Assembly (NCBI GenBank): GCA_029562975.1
Contig: JAKQTR010000030.1
Coordinates: 248,001-312,000 of the forward strand
DNA: 64,000 nt
Source of the DNA: Acidobacteriota bacterium
GTDB lineage: Bacteria; Acidobacteriota; Vicinamibacteria; Vicinamibacterales; JAKQTR01
Direction: 5' to 3'
Positions within the stretch are counted from its first letter, which is position 1. Each line of letters starts with the position of its first letter. The notes under the pieces are model-generated. The model did no database searches and was not told the DNA's origin. It worked only from the letters and a program-made list of their open reading frames with translations. Positions 44,909-52,587 of the stretch are shown in pieces. A program made the position numbers and the translations under genes.

Positions 44909-47101
44909 TCAGGCTCTGGGTTTGGCGCGGCCAGGCGGGTCGACGACCAGGTTCTGGATGAAGAACTCCATCATCCGCTGCGGATTCACGCCCGAGTGGC
45001 CGGCGTCCGGGCCGACCTGCACCTCGAAGCTCTTGCCCGCCCGCTGCAGGGCCTGGATGAGCTGCATCGCGTTGGTCGGGTGCACGTTGTTGTCCGCCGT
45101 CCCGTAGTAGACGAGCAGCCGCCCGTCCAGTCCGCCGGCGAACGACATCGCGCTGCCGGCGTCGTAGCCCGCCTTGTTCTCCTGCGGGATCCACATGTAG
45201 CGCTCGGTGTAGATGCTGTCGTAGTGGAGCCACGAGGTCACCGCCGACGAGGCCGACGCCGCCCGGAACACGTCCGGGTGGCGCAGGAGGGCCATCGCCG
45301 ACGCATACCCGCCGTAGGAGGTGCCGAAAATGCCCACCCGGTCACGGTCGAAGTACGGCCGGTTCCAGAGCGCCTTGACGCCCTCGGCCATATCGTCGAT
45401 CTCGACCTGCCCGAGCTTGAGGTAGATGGCGTCGAGCGCGCGCTTGCCCATGCCGGGCACGGCGCGCGTGTCGAGCGTCAGCACGAGAAAGCCGAACTCG
45501 CAGAGCGCGTTGGGGGGGACGAACGTCTCGCGCGCCGCCGCCGACGCCGGTCCGCCGTACACCGCGGCCAGGGCCGGGTACTTCGCCGACGGGTCGAAGT
45601 TCGACGGGAAGCTGACGAGACCGCGCAGGAGCGTCTTGCCGTCCGCCGCGAGATAGGTGAACATCTCGGCCTTCCTCAGGCCCAGCGCGGCGAACTTCGT
45701 CGTGTCGCTCGCCGCCAGCTCCGACACGACTCTCCCCGTGACGGCGTCGATAACGCGCAGCGCCGGCGGCGTGTCATGCGTCTGGTAGACGTCCACGGCG
45801 AGCGTGCTGTCGGCGGAAATGCCGCAGGCAGCCGGGCCGCCGGCCGGCGGTCCGCCGCCCCGGCCGCCGCCGCCGGGCAGGCAGCTGCCGACGGTGTGGT
45901 GGAACGCCGGATCGGTCAGTCGCACGTCCGTCCGCCCGTCGAGGCCAACGCGGTGCAGCTGCAGCTTCAGGAAATTGTCGCCGTCCCGCGCCATCAGGAA
46001 GACCACCTGCGCGTCCTCGTCCAGCTTGACGAGGTTCGCGGCCTCGAACGTCGTGTAGCGCGTGAGCGGAGTGATGAGGCGCCCGGACAGGTCGTACAGG
46101 TAGTAGTTCTGCCAGCCCGACCGCTCAGACGCCCAGATGAACCGCCGGCCGTCCTTGAGGAATACCGTCGCAGGGCTCGTCTGGACCCAGCCTGTCGGCC
46201 ATTCCTCGCGCACGACCACGCGGCAGGCCCCTGTCACGGGATCGGCGGCCGCCAGCTCGAGCACGTTCTGCCTGCGATTCGCCCGGAGAAACAGCAGCTC
46301 CTTCCCGTCCGGCGACCACGCCACGCGGTAGACGTAGTGCCCGACGACGTCGTTGGTGAAGGGCTTGCCGTCCCGGACGTCGATGCGCACGCTCGACTTT
46401 CCGGCGAGGTCGTACACGTACAGATCGACGACCGGGTTCGGCTCGCCGGCCTTCGGATAGGCCTCGACGTCCGCGGTGCTGTAGAGCTTCGTCTGGTCGA
46501 GCTGGAGAACGTAGTCGGGCACGCGGCTCTCGTCGAAGCGGTAGTACGCGAGCCTCCGACCGTCCGGCGACCACCACATCGCCGTCGTCTGGGCGAGTTC
46601 CTCGCCGTAGACCCAGCTCGCGGTTCCGGACTTGATGCGGCCCGTCTCGCTGCCGTCGGTGGTGACGGCGACCTCGCCGCCGCCCGAGGCATCGCCGATG
46701 AAGAGGTTCCGGTCGCGGTAGAACGCCACCAGCGTCTTGTCGGGCGACTCCGCTGCGGTCGCCTGCCGCCCGCGCGCCACGGCGCCGCCCAGGCCGCGGC
46801 GCCCGAGCGGCGGCGTCGCCGGCGACCCGGCGTCAGGCGGAAGCTCCGACACCGCGCGCGTGGCGGCGTCGAAGCGGAACATCCTGCCGTCCTTCCTGAA
46901 GTCCAGCGACCTGCCGTCGTCTCTCCAGGACGCCTGGAGCGCGCCGGACTGGACGGCGCCCGGGATCTCCCGGCTCGTGCGCTGGTACTGCTCATACCCC
47001 GGCATGGCCTTGAGGCGGTCCTGGGCGACGGCGGACGCCGTCAGCGCGACGGCGGCGAACGCGAAGAAGGCGGCGCGGAGCGCGCGGCGGGTGATGTTCA
47101 T
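44909..47101 (-). CDS. Exported S9 family peptidase (dipeptidyl peptidase IV type)
   Basis: This 730-residue protein has a signal peptide (ending AVAQ), a beta-propeller N-terminal domain of the DPP IV type (about residues 60-500; e.g. WWSPDGRRLAYYRFDE) and an alpha/beta hydrolase C-terminal domain. The triad reads Ser595 in GTSYGGY, Asp670 in GTADNNVHP and His702 in AGHSG. The acidic pair in the propeller that fixes the N-terminus of substrates in DPP IV is plausible in the E-E-L region (VYGEELAQT). It should release dipeptides from oligopeptides outside the cytoplasm. A Gly-rich stretch near residues 408-425 is an unusual insertion. Confidence 0.9.
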   Translation of the reverse strand: MNITRRALRAAFFAFAAVALTASAVAQDRLKAMPGYEQYQRTSREIPGAVQSGALQASWRDDGRSLDFRKDGRMFRFDAATRAVSELPPDAGSPATPPLGRRGLGGAVARGRQATAAESPDKTLVAFYRDRNLFIGDASGGGEVAVTTDGSETGRIKSGTASWVYGEELAQTTAMWWSPDGRRLAYYRFDESRVPDYVLQLDQTKLYSTADVEAYPKAGEPNPVVDLYVYDLAGKSSVRIDVRDGKPFTNDVVGHYVYRVAWSPDGKELLFLRANRRQNVLELAAADPVTGACRVVVREEWPTGWVQTSPATVFLKDGRRFIWASERSGWQNYYLYDLSGRLITPLTRYTTFEAANLVKLDEDAQVVFLMARDGDNFLKLQLHRVGLDGRTDVRLTDPAFHHTVGSCLPGGGGRGGGPPAGGPAACGISADSTLAVDVYQTHDTPPALRVIDAVTGRVVSELAASDTTKFAALGLRKAEMFTYLAADGKTLLRGLVSFPSNFDPSAKYPALAAVYGGPASAAARETFVPPNALCEFGFLVLTLDTRAVPGMGKRALDAIYLKLGQVEIDDMAEGVKALWNRPYFDRDRVGIFGTSYGGYASAMALLRHPDVFRAASASSAVTSWLHYDSIYTERYMWIPQENKAGYDAGSAMSFAGGLDGRLLVYYGTADNNVHPTNAMQLIQALQRAGKSFEVQVGPDAGHSGVNPQRMMEFFIQNLVVDPPGRAKPRA

Positions 47102-47341
47102 GCGGCTTGGGACTCCGGAAGAGGCCGCACGGCCGACGCCGCGCGGTCGCTCGCTTATATCACAGCAACGCGGACGCCGGGGCCGCCGCCGGGGGGCGGC
47201 GCCCTGCGGGCGCCCCTCACCGCGGTTGACGCTGCTCCCGGAACCGCACTAGTGTGCTGCGAACACGCCGCGGCCGGAGGCCGCGCGGGACGCCCCGGCG
47301 GCGGGCCGTCGCCTGCCGGCGATCGATCGAAAGGCGCGCCG

Positions 47342-49027
47342 ATGACACAGCTGGACTGGATCGTCATCGTCTTCTACTTCTGCCTCATCGGCTGGGTCGC
47401 CTGGTATTACGGACGGCACCAGAAGGACACCACCGACTACTTCCTCGCGGGGCGGAACGCCGGCTGGGTCGTGATCGGCGCCTCCATCTTCACCTCCAAC
47501 ATCGGCTCCGAGCACATCGTCGGGCTGGCCGGCCAGGGCGCCACGACGGGCATGGGCATGGCCCACTGGGAACTGCACGCGTGGGTGCTCATCATGCTCG
47601 CCGGGCTGTTCGTGCCCTTCTACTACAAGTCCGGCGTCGAGACGATCCCGCAGTTCCTGGAGAAGCGGTTCAACGCCCGCGCCCGGTGGATTCTGTCCTG
47701 CGTGTCGCTGGTCGCGTACGTGTTCACGAAGGTGAGCGTCACGGTGTACGCCGGCGCGGTCGTGTTCAAGGCCCTGTTGCCGGAGGCGTTCGGCTCCCCG
47801 GAGAACGCGTTCTGGGTCGGGGCCTTCACCACGGTGATCCTGACCGGCATCTACACGGTCTTCGGCGGCATGCGGGCCATCATGAACACCGCCACGCCGC
47901 AGGCGGTGATCATCCTGCTGGGATCGTTCATCGTGACGGCGGTCGGTCTCGGAAGGCTCGGGGGCTGGGGCGAACTGGTGACCATGGCGCGGGTGAACCG
48001 CGAGGCGTTCGCGCTCTGGCGGCCGCTGTCGGACCCCACGTTCCCCTGGCTGGCCGTCGTCATCGCCTCGCCGATCGTGGGCATCTGGTACTGGTGCACG
48101 GATCAGTACATCGTCCAGCGCGCCCTGTCGGCCAGGGACCTCGCGACGGCGCGCCGCGGGGCGCTGTTCGGCGGCGTGCTGAAGGTGTGGCCCGTGCTCA
48201 TCTTCGTGATCCCGGGCCTGATCGGCTGGGCGCTGCACCAGAAGGGCCTGCTCCTGCTGCCGACTACGCTCGTGGACGGCGTCGCGGTGATCAACCCCGA
48301 CCTCGTCTTCGCGACGCTCGTGCGCGAGCTGCTGCCGTCGGGCCTGCGCGGGCTGATCATCGCCTGCCTGCTCGCGGCGCTGATGAGCTCGCTGGCGTCG
48401 CTCTTCAACTCGAGCGCCTCGCTCTTCACGGTGGACGTGTACGAGAAGCTCCGCCCGGGCCGCTCGGAGCGGCACCTGCTTCGCGTGGGGCGCATTGCCA
48501 CCGCGACGGTGGTCGTGCTGGGCATCCTCTGGATTCCCGTGATGCAGAAGGTGCAGGGCGGCGGCCTCTACCAGTACCTTCAGAACGTCCAGGGCTACAT
48601 CGCGCCGCCCATCACGGCGGTGTTCCTGCTGGGGCTCTTCTGGACGCGCGTCAACGCGTCGGGGGCCGTCTGGGGCCTCACGGCCGGCTTCGTGCTCGGC
48701 ATGATCAAGCTGACGCTGCAGACCTTCTTCGGCGCGGGCGAGGGCCGGATCCACAGCCCGGCCCTGCTGGCGGCCATCGGCGACTTCAACCCGTACTACG
48801 CGACGGGCGTCCTCGCGCTGATGAGCGCGGCCATCGTGGTTGGAGCGTCGCTGATGACGCCCGAGCCGCCCGAGGCACAGGTGCGCGGCCTCACCTACGG
48901 GTCGATCCATCGCGAGGCGGGAGACGAGATCAAGAAGAGCTGGGACACCGGCAACAAGATCATGGCCGGCGCGATCCTGGCCCTCGTGCTCGGCCTGTAC
49001 GTCTATTTCAGCTTCTGGCTGCACTGA
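47342..49027 (+). CDS. Sodium:solute symporter (SSS family)
   Basis: This 561-residue transporter has about fourteen membrane helices. Signature blocks include YFLAGRNAGWVVIGASIFTSNIGSEHIVG, in parts TDYFLAGRNAGW and SIFTSNIGSEHIVGLAG, then YTVFGGMRAI, WYWCTDQYIVQRALSA and the Na+-site SSASLFTVDVY. It is close to the SGLT/sugar branch judging from WYWCTDQYIVQR, so sugar uptake is plausible; inositol or other substrates are possible. ATG 47342 starts at the first membrane segment. It is divergent from the S9 peptidase gene. Confidence 0.9.
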   Translation: MTQLDWIVIVFYFCLIGWVAWYYGRHQKDTTDYFLAGRNAGWVVIGASIFTSNIGSEHIVGLAGQGATTGMGMAHWELHAWVLIMLAGLFVPFYYKSGVETIPQFLEKRFNARARWILSCVSLVAYVFTKVSVTVYAGAVVFKALLPEAFGSPENAFWVGAFTTVILTGIYTVFGGMRAIMNTATPQAVIILLGSFIVTAVGLGRLGGWGELVTMARVNREAFALWRPLSDPTFPWLAVVIASPIVGIWYWCTDQYIVQRALSARDLATARRGALFGGVLKVWPVLIFVIPGLIGWALHQKGLLLLPTTLVDGVAVINPDLVFATLVRELLPSGLRGLIIACLLAALMSSLASLFNSSASLFTVDVYEKLRPGRSERHLLRVGRIATATVVVLGILWIPVMQKVQGGGLYQYLQNVQGYIAPPITAVFLLGLFWTRVNASGAVWGLTAGFVLGMIKLTLQTFFGAGEGRIHSPALLAAIGDFNPYYATGVLALMSAAIVVGASLMTPEPPEAQVRGLTYGSIHREAGDEIKKSWDTGNKIMAGAILALVLGLYVYFSFWLH

Positions 49028-49179
49028 GCCCGTCCGCGCCGTGGCGAGCGCGCCCCGGTCCGCGCCAGGGCGCGCGCGAGGATCAGCGCGGGCGGAGCGC
49101 CGCGCGGCCCCTCGTGCACGCAGGGCCCGCCCCCTGTTATGCTTCACTCAGGCCGGCGCTCCGGCGATCGGAGGCAACA

Positions 49180-49761
49180 ATGAGAACCGCCAACACGGTT
49201 CTGCTCGGCGTCGCGGCCCTGCTGCTCCTGCCTGCGGCGGCGCGGGCGCAGCAGGGCCTGACGGTGTTCGTGGGGGCGAACTTCGGCGGAGACTCGGGGG
49301 TGTCGCTCCACGAGAGCATCGACGACAGGTCGCGGCTCGCCGTCGGAGCCAGACTGGGGGTCGTCGACCTCGGCCTCGTCGGCGGCGAGATCGAAGTCGG
49401 CCGCACGTCGGACTTCTACGGCAAGGGAACGGTCTTCGACTCGTCCAGCCTGCTCACCGTCATGGGAACCCTCAAGGCCGGGCTTCCCGTCTTCCTAGGA
49501 CGCCCGTACGCCGTGGCGGGCGTCGGCCTCGTCCGCCGGAGGGCCACCTACGCTCCTGTCCTGGGCGGGGGGACCGTAAGCGACACGCGATCGGCGTACA
49601 CGATTGGGGGCGGCATCGATGTCCCGGTGCTGCCGCTTCTCGCGCTCAACGCCGACATCCGCTGCTTCCGCAACTTCTCAGCGGGCAACAGCGCGCTGGA
49701 TCTCCCGGACGAGGCGTTCAGCTTCGTGCGCGCGTCGGTCGGCGTCTCGCTTCGCTTCTGA
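49180..49761 (+). CDS. Outer-membrane beta-barrel protein
   Basis: This 193-residue protein has a signal peptide (MRTANTVLLGVAALLLLPAAA, cut near ARAQ). It looks like an eight-stranded barrel (LTVFVGANFGGDSG, RLAVGARLGVVDLGLVGGE, YAVAGVGLVRR, YTIGGGIDVPV, VRASVGVSLRF). The terminal Phe favours outer-membrane insertion. GGAGG precedes ATG 49180. No family-specific function can be named. Confidence 0.78.
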   Translation: MRTANTVLLGVAALLLLPAAARAQQGLTVFVGANFGGDSGVSLHESIDDRSRLAVGARLGVVDLGLVGGEIEVGRTSDFYGKGTVFDSSSLLTVMGTLKAGLPVFLGRPYAVAGVGLVRRRATYAPVLGGGTVSDTRSAYTIGGGIDVPVLPLLALNADIRCFRNFSAGNSALDLPDEAFSFVRASVGVSLRF

Positions 49762-49938
49762 CCTCGGCGGCCGCGCCAGGCGCTTGCGGCGCCCGTGCGG
49801 GCGGCAGGGAGCCGCGGCGGCGAGGGTATAATCGGAAGGAGACCCGCCCGCTGCCGGCTGAGCCCGGCCCGAAGCCTCCGCGACATGCCGGATCCGCGGC
49901 CGCCACGGAAGGGCGCGCCCCACAGGAGCATCCGCGAT

Positions 49939-51336
49939 ATGCCCGACAGCCACGCCACCGTGCCGATTGACGATGTTGCCATTGCGGCCACGCTCGAGCG
50001 CTGCCGCCACGCCGACGCGCCGCGCGTCCGGGACGTGCTCGCGAAGGCCCGGGAGCTGCAGGGCCTCGGGGGCGAGGACATGGCGGCGTTGATGACGGTG
50101 AGCGACCCGGAACTGCTCGGAGAGCTGTTCGCCGCGGCGCGCGACGTCAAGAACACCATCTACGGGCGGCGCCTGGTGCTGTTCGCGCCGCTCTACGTGT
50201 CGAACCTCTGCGGGAACGAGTGCACCTACTGCGCGTTCCGCGCGCGCAATACCGCGCTGACGCGCCGCGCGCTGACGCAGGAGGAAATCGCCCACGAAAC
50301 GCGCATCCTCGTCCGGCAGGGCCACAAGCGGGTCCTGCTGGTGGCGGGCGAGTCGTACCCGCACGAAGGCTTCTCGTACGTCCTCAAGGCGATTGACACC
50401 GTGTACGGCGTCACCGAGGACCACGGCGAGATCCGGCGTATCAACGCCAACGTGGCGCCGCTCACGCTCGACGAGTTCCGTCAGCTCAAGGCGGCGAAGA
50501 TCGGCACCTACCAGCTCTTCCAGGAGACCTACCACCGACCCACCTACGCCGCCGTCCACGTCGCCGGAAAGAAGAGGGACTTCGATTGGCGCCTGACGGC
50601 CATGGACCGCGCCATGCAGGCCGGCATCGACGACGTGGGCATCGGGGTGCTGTTCGGGTTGTTCGACTGGCGCTTCGAGCTGCTGGCGCTCATGCAGCAC
50701 ATCCGGCACCTCGAGTCGCGCTTCGGCGTCGGTCCGCACACGATCAGCGTGCCCCGGATGGAGCCGGCGAGCGGGTCCGACGTGGCCAGCCAGCCGCCGC
50801 ACCCGGTCTCGGACGTCGACTTCCGGAAGATCGTCGCCATCCTCAGGCTGGCGGTGCCCTACACCGGCATCATCATGTCCACGCGTGAGTCGGCGCACAT
50901 CCGGCGCGAGACCTTCGCCCTCGGCGTGTCGCAGATTTCGGCGGGCAGCCGGACGAACCCGGGCGGATACGCCGACGACGAGCATTTCGAGGCGGCGCAG
51001 TTTTCGCTCGGCGACCACCGGCCGCTCGACGAGGTCATCCGCGACGTCGCGGGCCTCGGCTACATTCCGTCCTTCTGCACGGGGTGCTACCGTCTGGGCC
51101 GGACGGGCCAGGACTTCATGGATCTGGCCAAGCCGGGCGACATCAAGGCGCACTGCGACCCGAACGCGCTGTCCACCTTCGTCGAGTACCTGATCGACTA
51201 CGCGTCGGAGGAGACGCGAAAGGTCGGGGACGCGCTGGTCGAGGAGGCGCTCGCATCGATGGAACCCGGGCCGAGGCGAGCCGCGACGACGATGGTGGCC
51301 AAGGTGCGCGGCGGCAAGCGGGACGTGTTCTGCTGA
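49939..51336 (+). CDS. hydG: [FeFe]-hydrogenase H-cluster radical SAM maturase HydG
   Basis: This 465-residue radical SAM enzyme cleaves tyrosine to supply CO and cyanide for the diiron site of [FeFe] hydrogenase. The SAM cluster motif is CGNECTYC (Cys91, Cys95, Cys98). The C-terminal motif CTGC followed 22 residues later by Cys binds the second, auxiliary cluster and separates HydG from ThiH. SQISAGSRTNPGG is also typical. Start ATG 49939 has AGGAG 10 bases upstream; ATG 49885 is in frame and has a near-identical context. It opens the hydrogenase locus; HydE and HydF are not in the window. Confidence 0.93.
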   Translation: MPDSHATVPIDDVAIAATLERCRHADAPRVRDVLAKARELQGLGGEDMAALMTVSDPELLGELFAAARDVKNTIYGRRLVLFAPLYVSNLCGNECTYCAFRARNTALTRRALTQEEIAHETRILVRQGHKRVLLVAGESYPHEGFSYVLKAIDTVYGVTEDHGEIRRINANVAPLTLDEFRQLKAAKIGTYQLFQETYHRPTYAAVHVAGKKRDFDWRLTAMDRAMQAGIDDVGIGVLFGLFDWRFELLALMQHIRHLESRFGVGPHTISVPRMEPASGSDVASQPPHPVSDVDFRKIVAILRLAVPYTGIIMSTRESAHIRRETFALGVSQISAGSRTNPGGYADDEHFEAAQFSLGDHRPLDEVIRDVAGLGYIPSFCTGCYRLGRTGQDFMDLAKPGDIKAHCDPNALSTFVEYLIDYASEETRKVGDALVEEALASMEPGPRRAATTMVAKVRGGKRDVFC

Positions 51337-51364
51337 CGCGTTTCCTGACCGTTCGGAGTTGCTC

Positions 51365-51393
51365 TTGACAAGGTTCGTTTGACTGCGTAAGCT
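51365..51393 (+). promoter_or_regulatory. Sigma-70-type promoter of rex-hydCBA
   Basis: A perfect TTGACA (51365-51370) and TAAGCT (51388-51393) are 17 bases apart. The predicted start, near 51400, falls inside the first Rex-like operator. Confidence 0.7.
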
Positions 51394-51395
51394 AT

Positions 51396-51430
51396 CTGTG
51401 ACTGCGTTCACAATGTGAAACACGTCACAG
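51396..51430. promoter_or_regulatory. Two overlapping Rex operators
   Basis: The Rex consensus is TTGTGAAN4TTCACAA. CTGTGACTGCGTTCACAA (51396-51413) matches 12 of 14 fixed bases. ATGTGAAACACGTCACAG (51413-51430) matches 11 of 14. They share one base, and their outer flanks make a wider dyad (51394-51432). They lie between the -10 and the rex start, where bound Rex would block transcription. Confidence 0.75.
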
Positions 51431-51435
51431 ATAAT

Positions 51436-52092
51436 ATGGTTCACGGACACCTCAAACCAGTCTCATCCCGGCTGACCGTTCAAACGATCGGCCGATTGAG
51501 CCTGTACCGCCGCCTCCTCCTTGAGGTTTCCGCGTCGGGCGCGCGCCAGATCTACTCCCATCAACTCGCCACCGCCGCCGTGGCCACGCCGGCGCAGGTC
51601 CGGCGGGACCTCATGGCCATCGGCTTTTCCGGCAGCCCCCGCCGGGGCTACGCGGTCGACGACCTCATCGCGGCCATCAACGCCGTCCTCGCCCGGAACG
51701 TCGAGACCTCCGTGGCCCTGGTCGGCGTCGGCAATCTCGGGCGCGCGATCCTAGCCTATTTCGCGAACCGCGAGCCGTGGGTCCGCTTCACGGCGGCCTT
51801 CGACCGCGACCCGGACAAGGTGAACCGGATCCTCCATGGGTGCCGTGTCTACCCCATCGACCGCGCCGAGGAGATCATCCGCCGCGACGGCATCCGGGCC
51901 GCTGCCATCGCGGTGCCGGCCTCCGAGGCCCAGCACACGGCGGACCGCCTGGTTCTTGCGGGCGTCCGCAGCTTCCTCAACTTCGCGCCGGTACGCCTGC
52001 ACGTGCCGACCGGCACGTTCGTCGACGACGTTGATATGACGACGGCCCTCGACCGTGTGGCGTTCTACGCGCACCAGCCGCAGGGCTCGTGA
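51436..52092 (+). CDS. rex: Redox-sensing repressor Rex
   Basis: This 218-residue repressor has an N-terminal winged helix (IGRLSLYRRLLLEV, then TPAQVRRDLMAIGFSG) and a Rossmann NAD(H) domain with VGVGNLGRAILAYF, followed by AAFDRDPDKV, the VPASEAQ loop and FAPVRLHVP. Rex leaves DNA when NADH is high, so downstream genes turn on under reducing conditions. GTG 51415 is an in-frame alternative start but would place the operator inside the coding sequence; ATG 51436 keeps it outside. The hydC gene begins 21 bases later, which supports autoregulated control of the hydrogenase. Confidence 0.93.
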   Translation: MVHGHLKPVSSRLTVQTIGRLSLYRRLLLEVSASGARQIYSHQLATAAVATPAQVRRDLMAIGFSGSPRRGYAVDDLIAAINAVLARNVETSVALVGVGNLGRAILAYFANREPWVRFTAAFDRDPDKVNRILHGCRVYPIDRAEEIIRRDGIRAAAIAVPASEAQHTADRLVLAGVRSFLNFAPVRLHVPTGTFVDDVDMTTALDRVAFYAHQPQGS

Positions 52093-52113
52093 GCCCCCCG
52101 GGATGCATGCCTC

Positions 52114-52587
52114 ATGACAGCGCCTGACTTCGACCCGATCGTTGCCAAGTACCCCTCCGGGAACCGGGACGCCTTGATCCCGCTGCTGCAGGATGTCCAG
52201 CAGCAGTGCGGCTACCTGCCCCGGGAGGCGGTGGTCCGCATCGGCCAGCACCTGCAGCTGCCCGCCAGCAAGGTGTACGGCGTGGCCACCTTTTTCAACC
52301 AGTTCCGGTTCCAGCCGCTGGGCCGGTATCACTTCCAGGTCTGCCGAGGCACGGCGTGCCACGTGAAGAAGTCGATGCAGACGCTGACCGCGCTGCAGCG
52401 CGCGCTGAACATCAAGCCCGGCCAGACGTCTCGCGACGGGCTGTTCAGCCTCGAGGTGGTCGCCTGCCTCGGGGCGTGCGGTCTCGCCCCGGTGGTGGCC
52501 GTGAACGGCGAGTTCCACGCCGGCGCGTCACCCGACCTCGTCAACCGCCTGGTGCGGACGCTCCGGAAGGAGGCGAAGGTCAAGTGA
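52114..52587 (+). CDS. hydC: Hydrogenase subunit HydC (NuoE-like, [2Fe-2S])
   Basis: This 157-residue subunit matches the 24-kDa NuoE/HndA family. The N-terminal helical part (LIPLLQDVQQQCGYLP, VYGVATFFNQF) precedes a thioredoxin-like domain whose [2Fe-2S] ligands are the Cys pairs in CRGTAC and CLGAC. In trimeric HydABC enzymes it passes electrons to and from the flavin subunit HydB. Its stop overlaps the GTG start of hydB by 4 bases. Confidence 0.93.
   Translation: MTAPDFDPIVAKYPSGNRDALIPLLQDVQQQCGYLPREAVVRIGQHLQLPASKVYGVATFFNQFRFQPLGRYHFQVCRGTACHVKKSMQTLTALQRALNIKPGQTSRDGLFSLEVVACLGACGLAPVVAVNGEFHAGASPDLVNRLVRTLRKEAKVK

Noticed and set aside
49827-49832. Perfect TATAAT upstream of hydG
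   Set aside because: No -35 lies at 16-18 bases; the nearest TTGCGG is 37 bases away. It may still be a -10 for hydG but I do not call a promoter.
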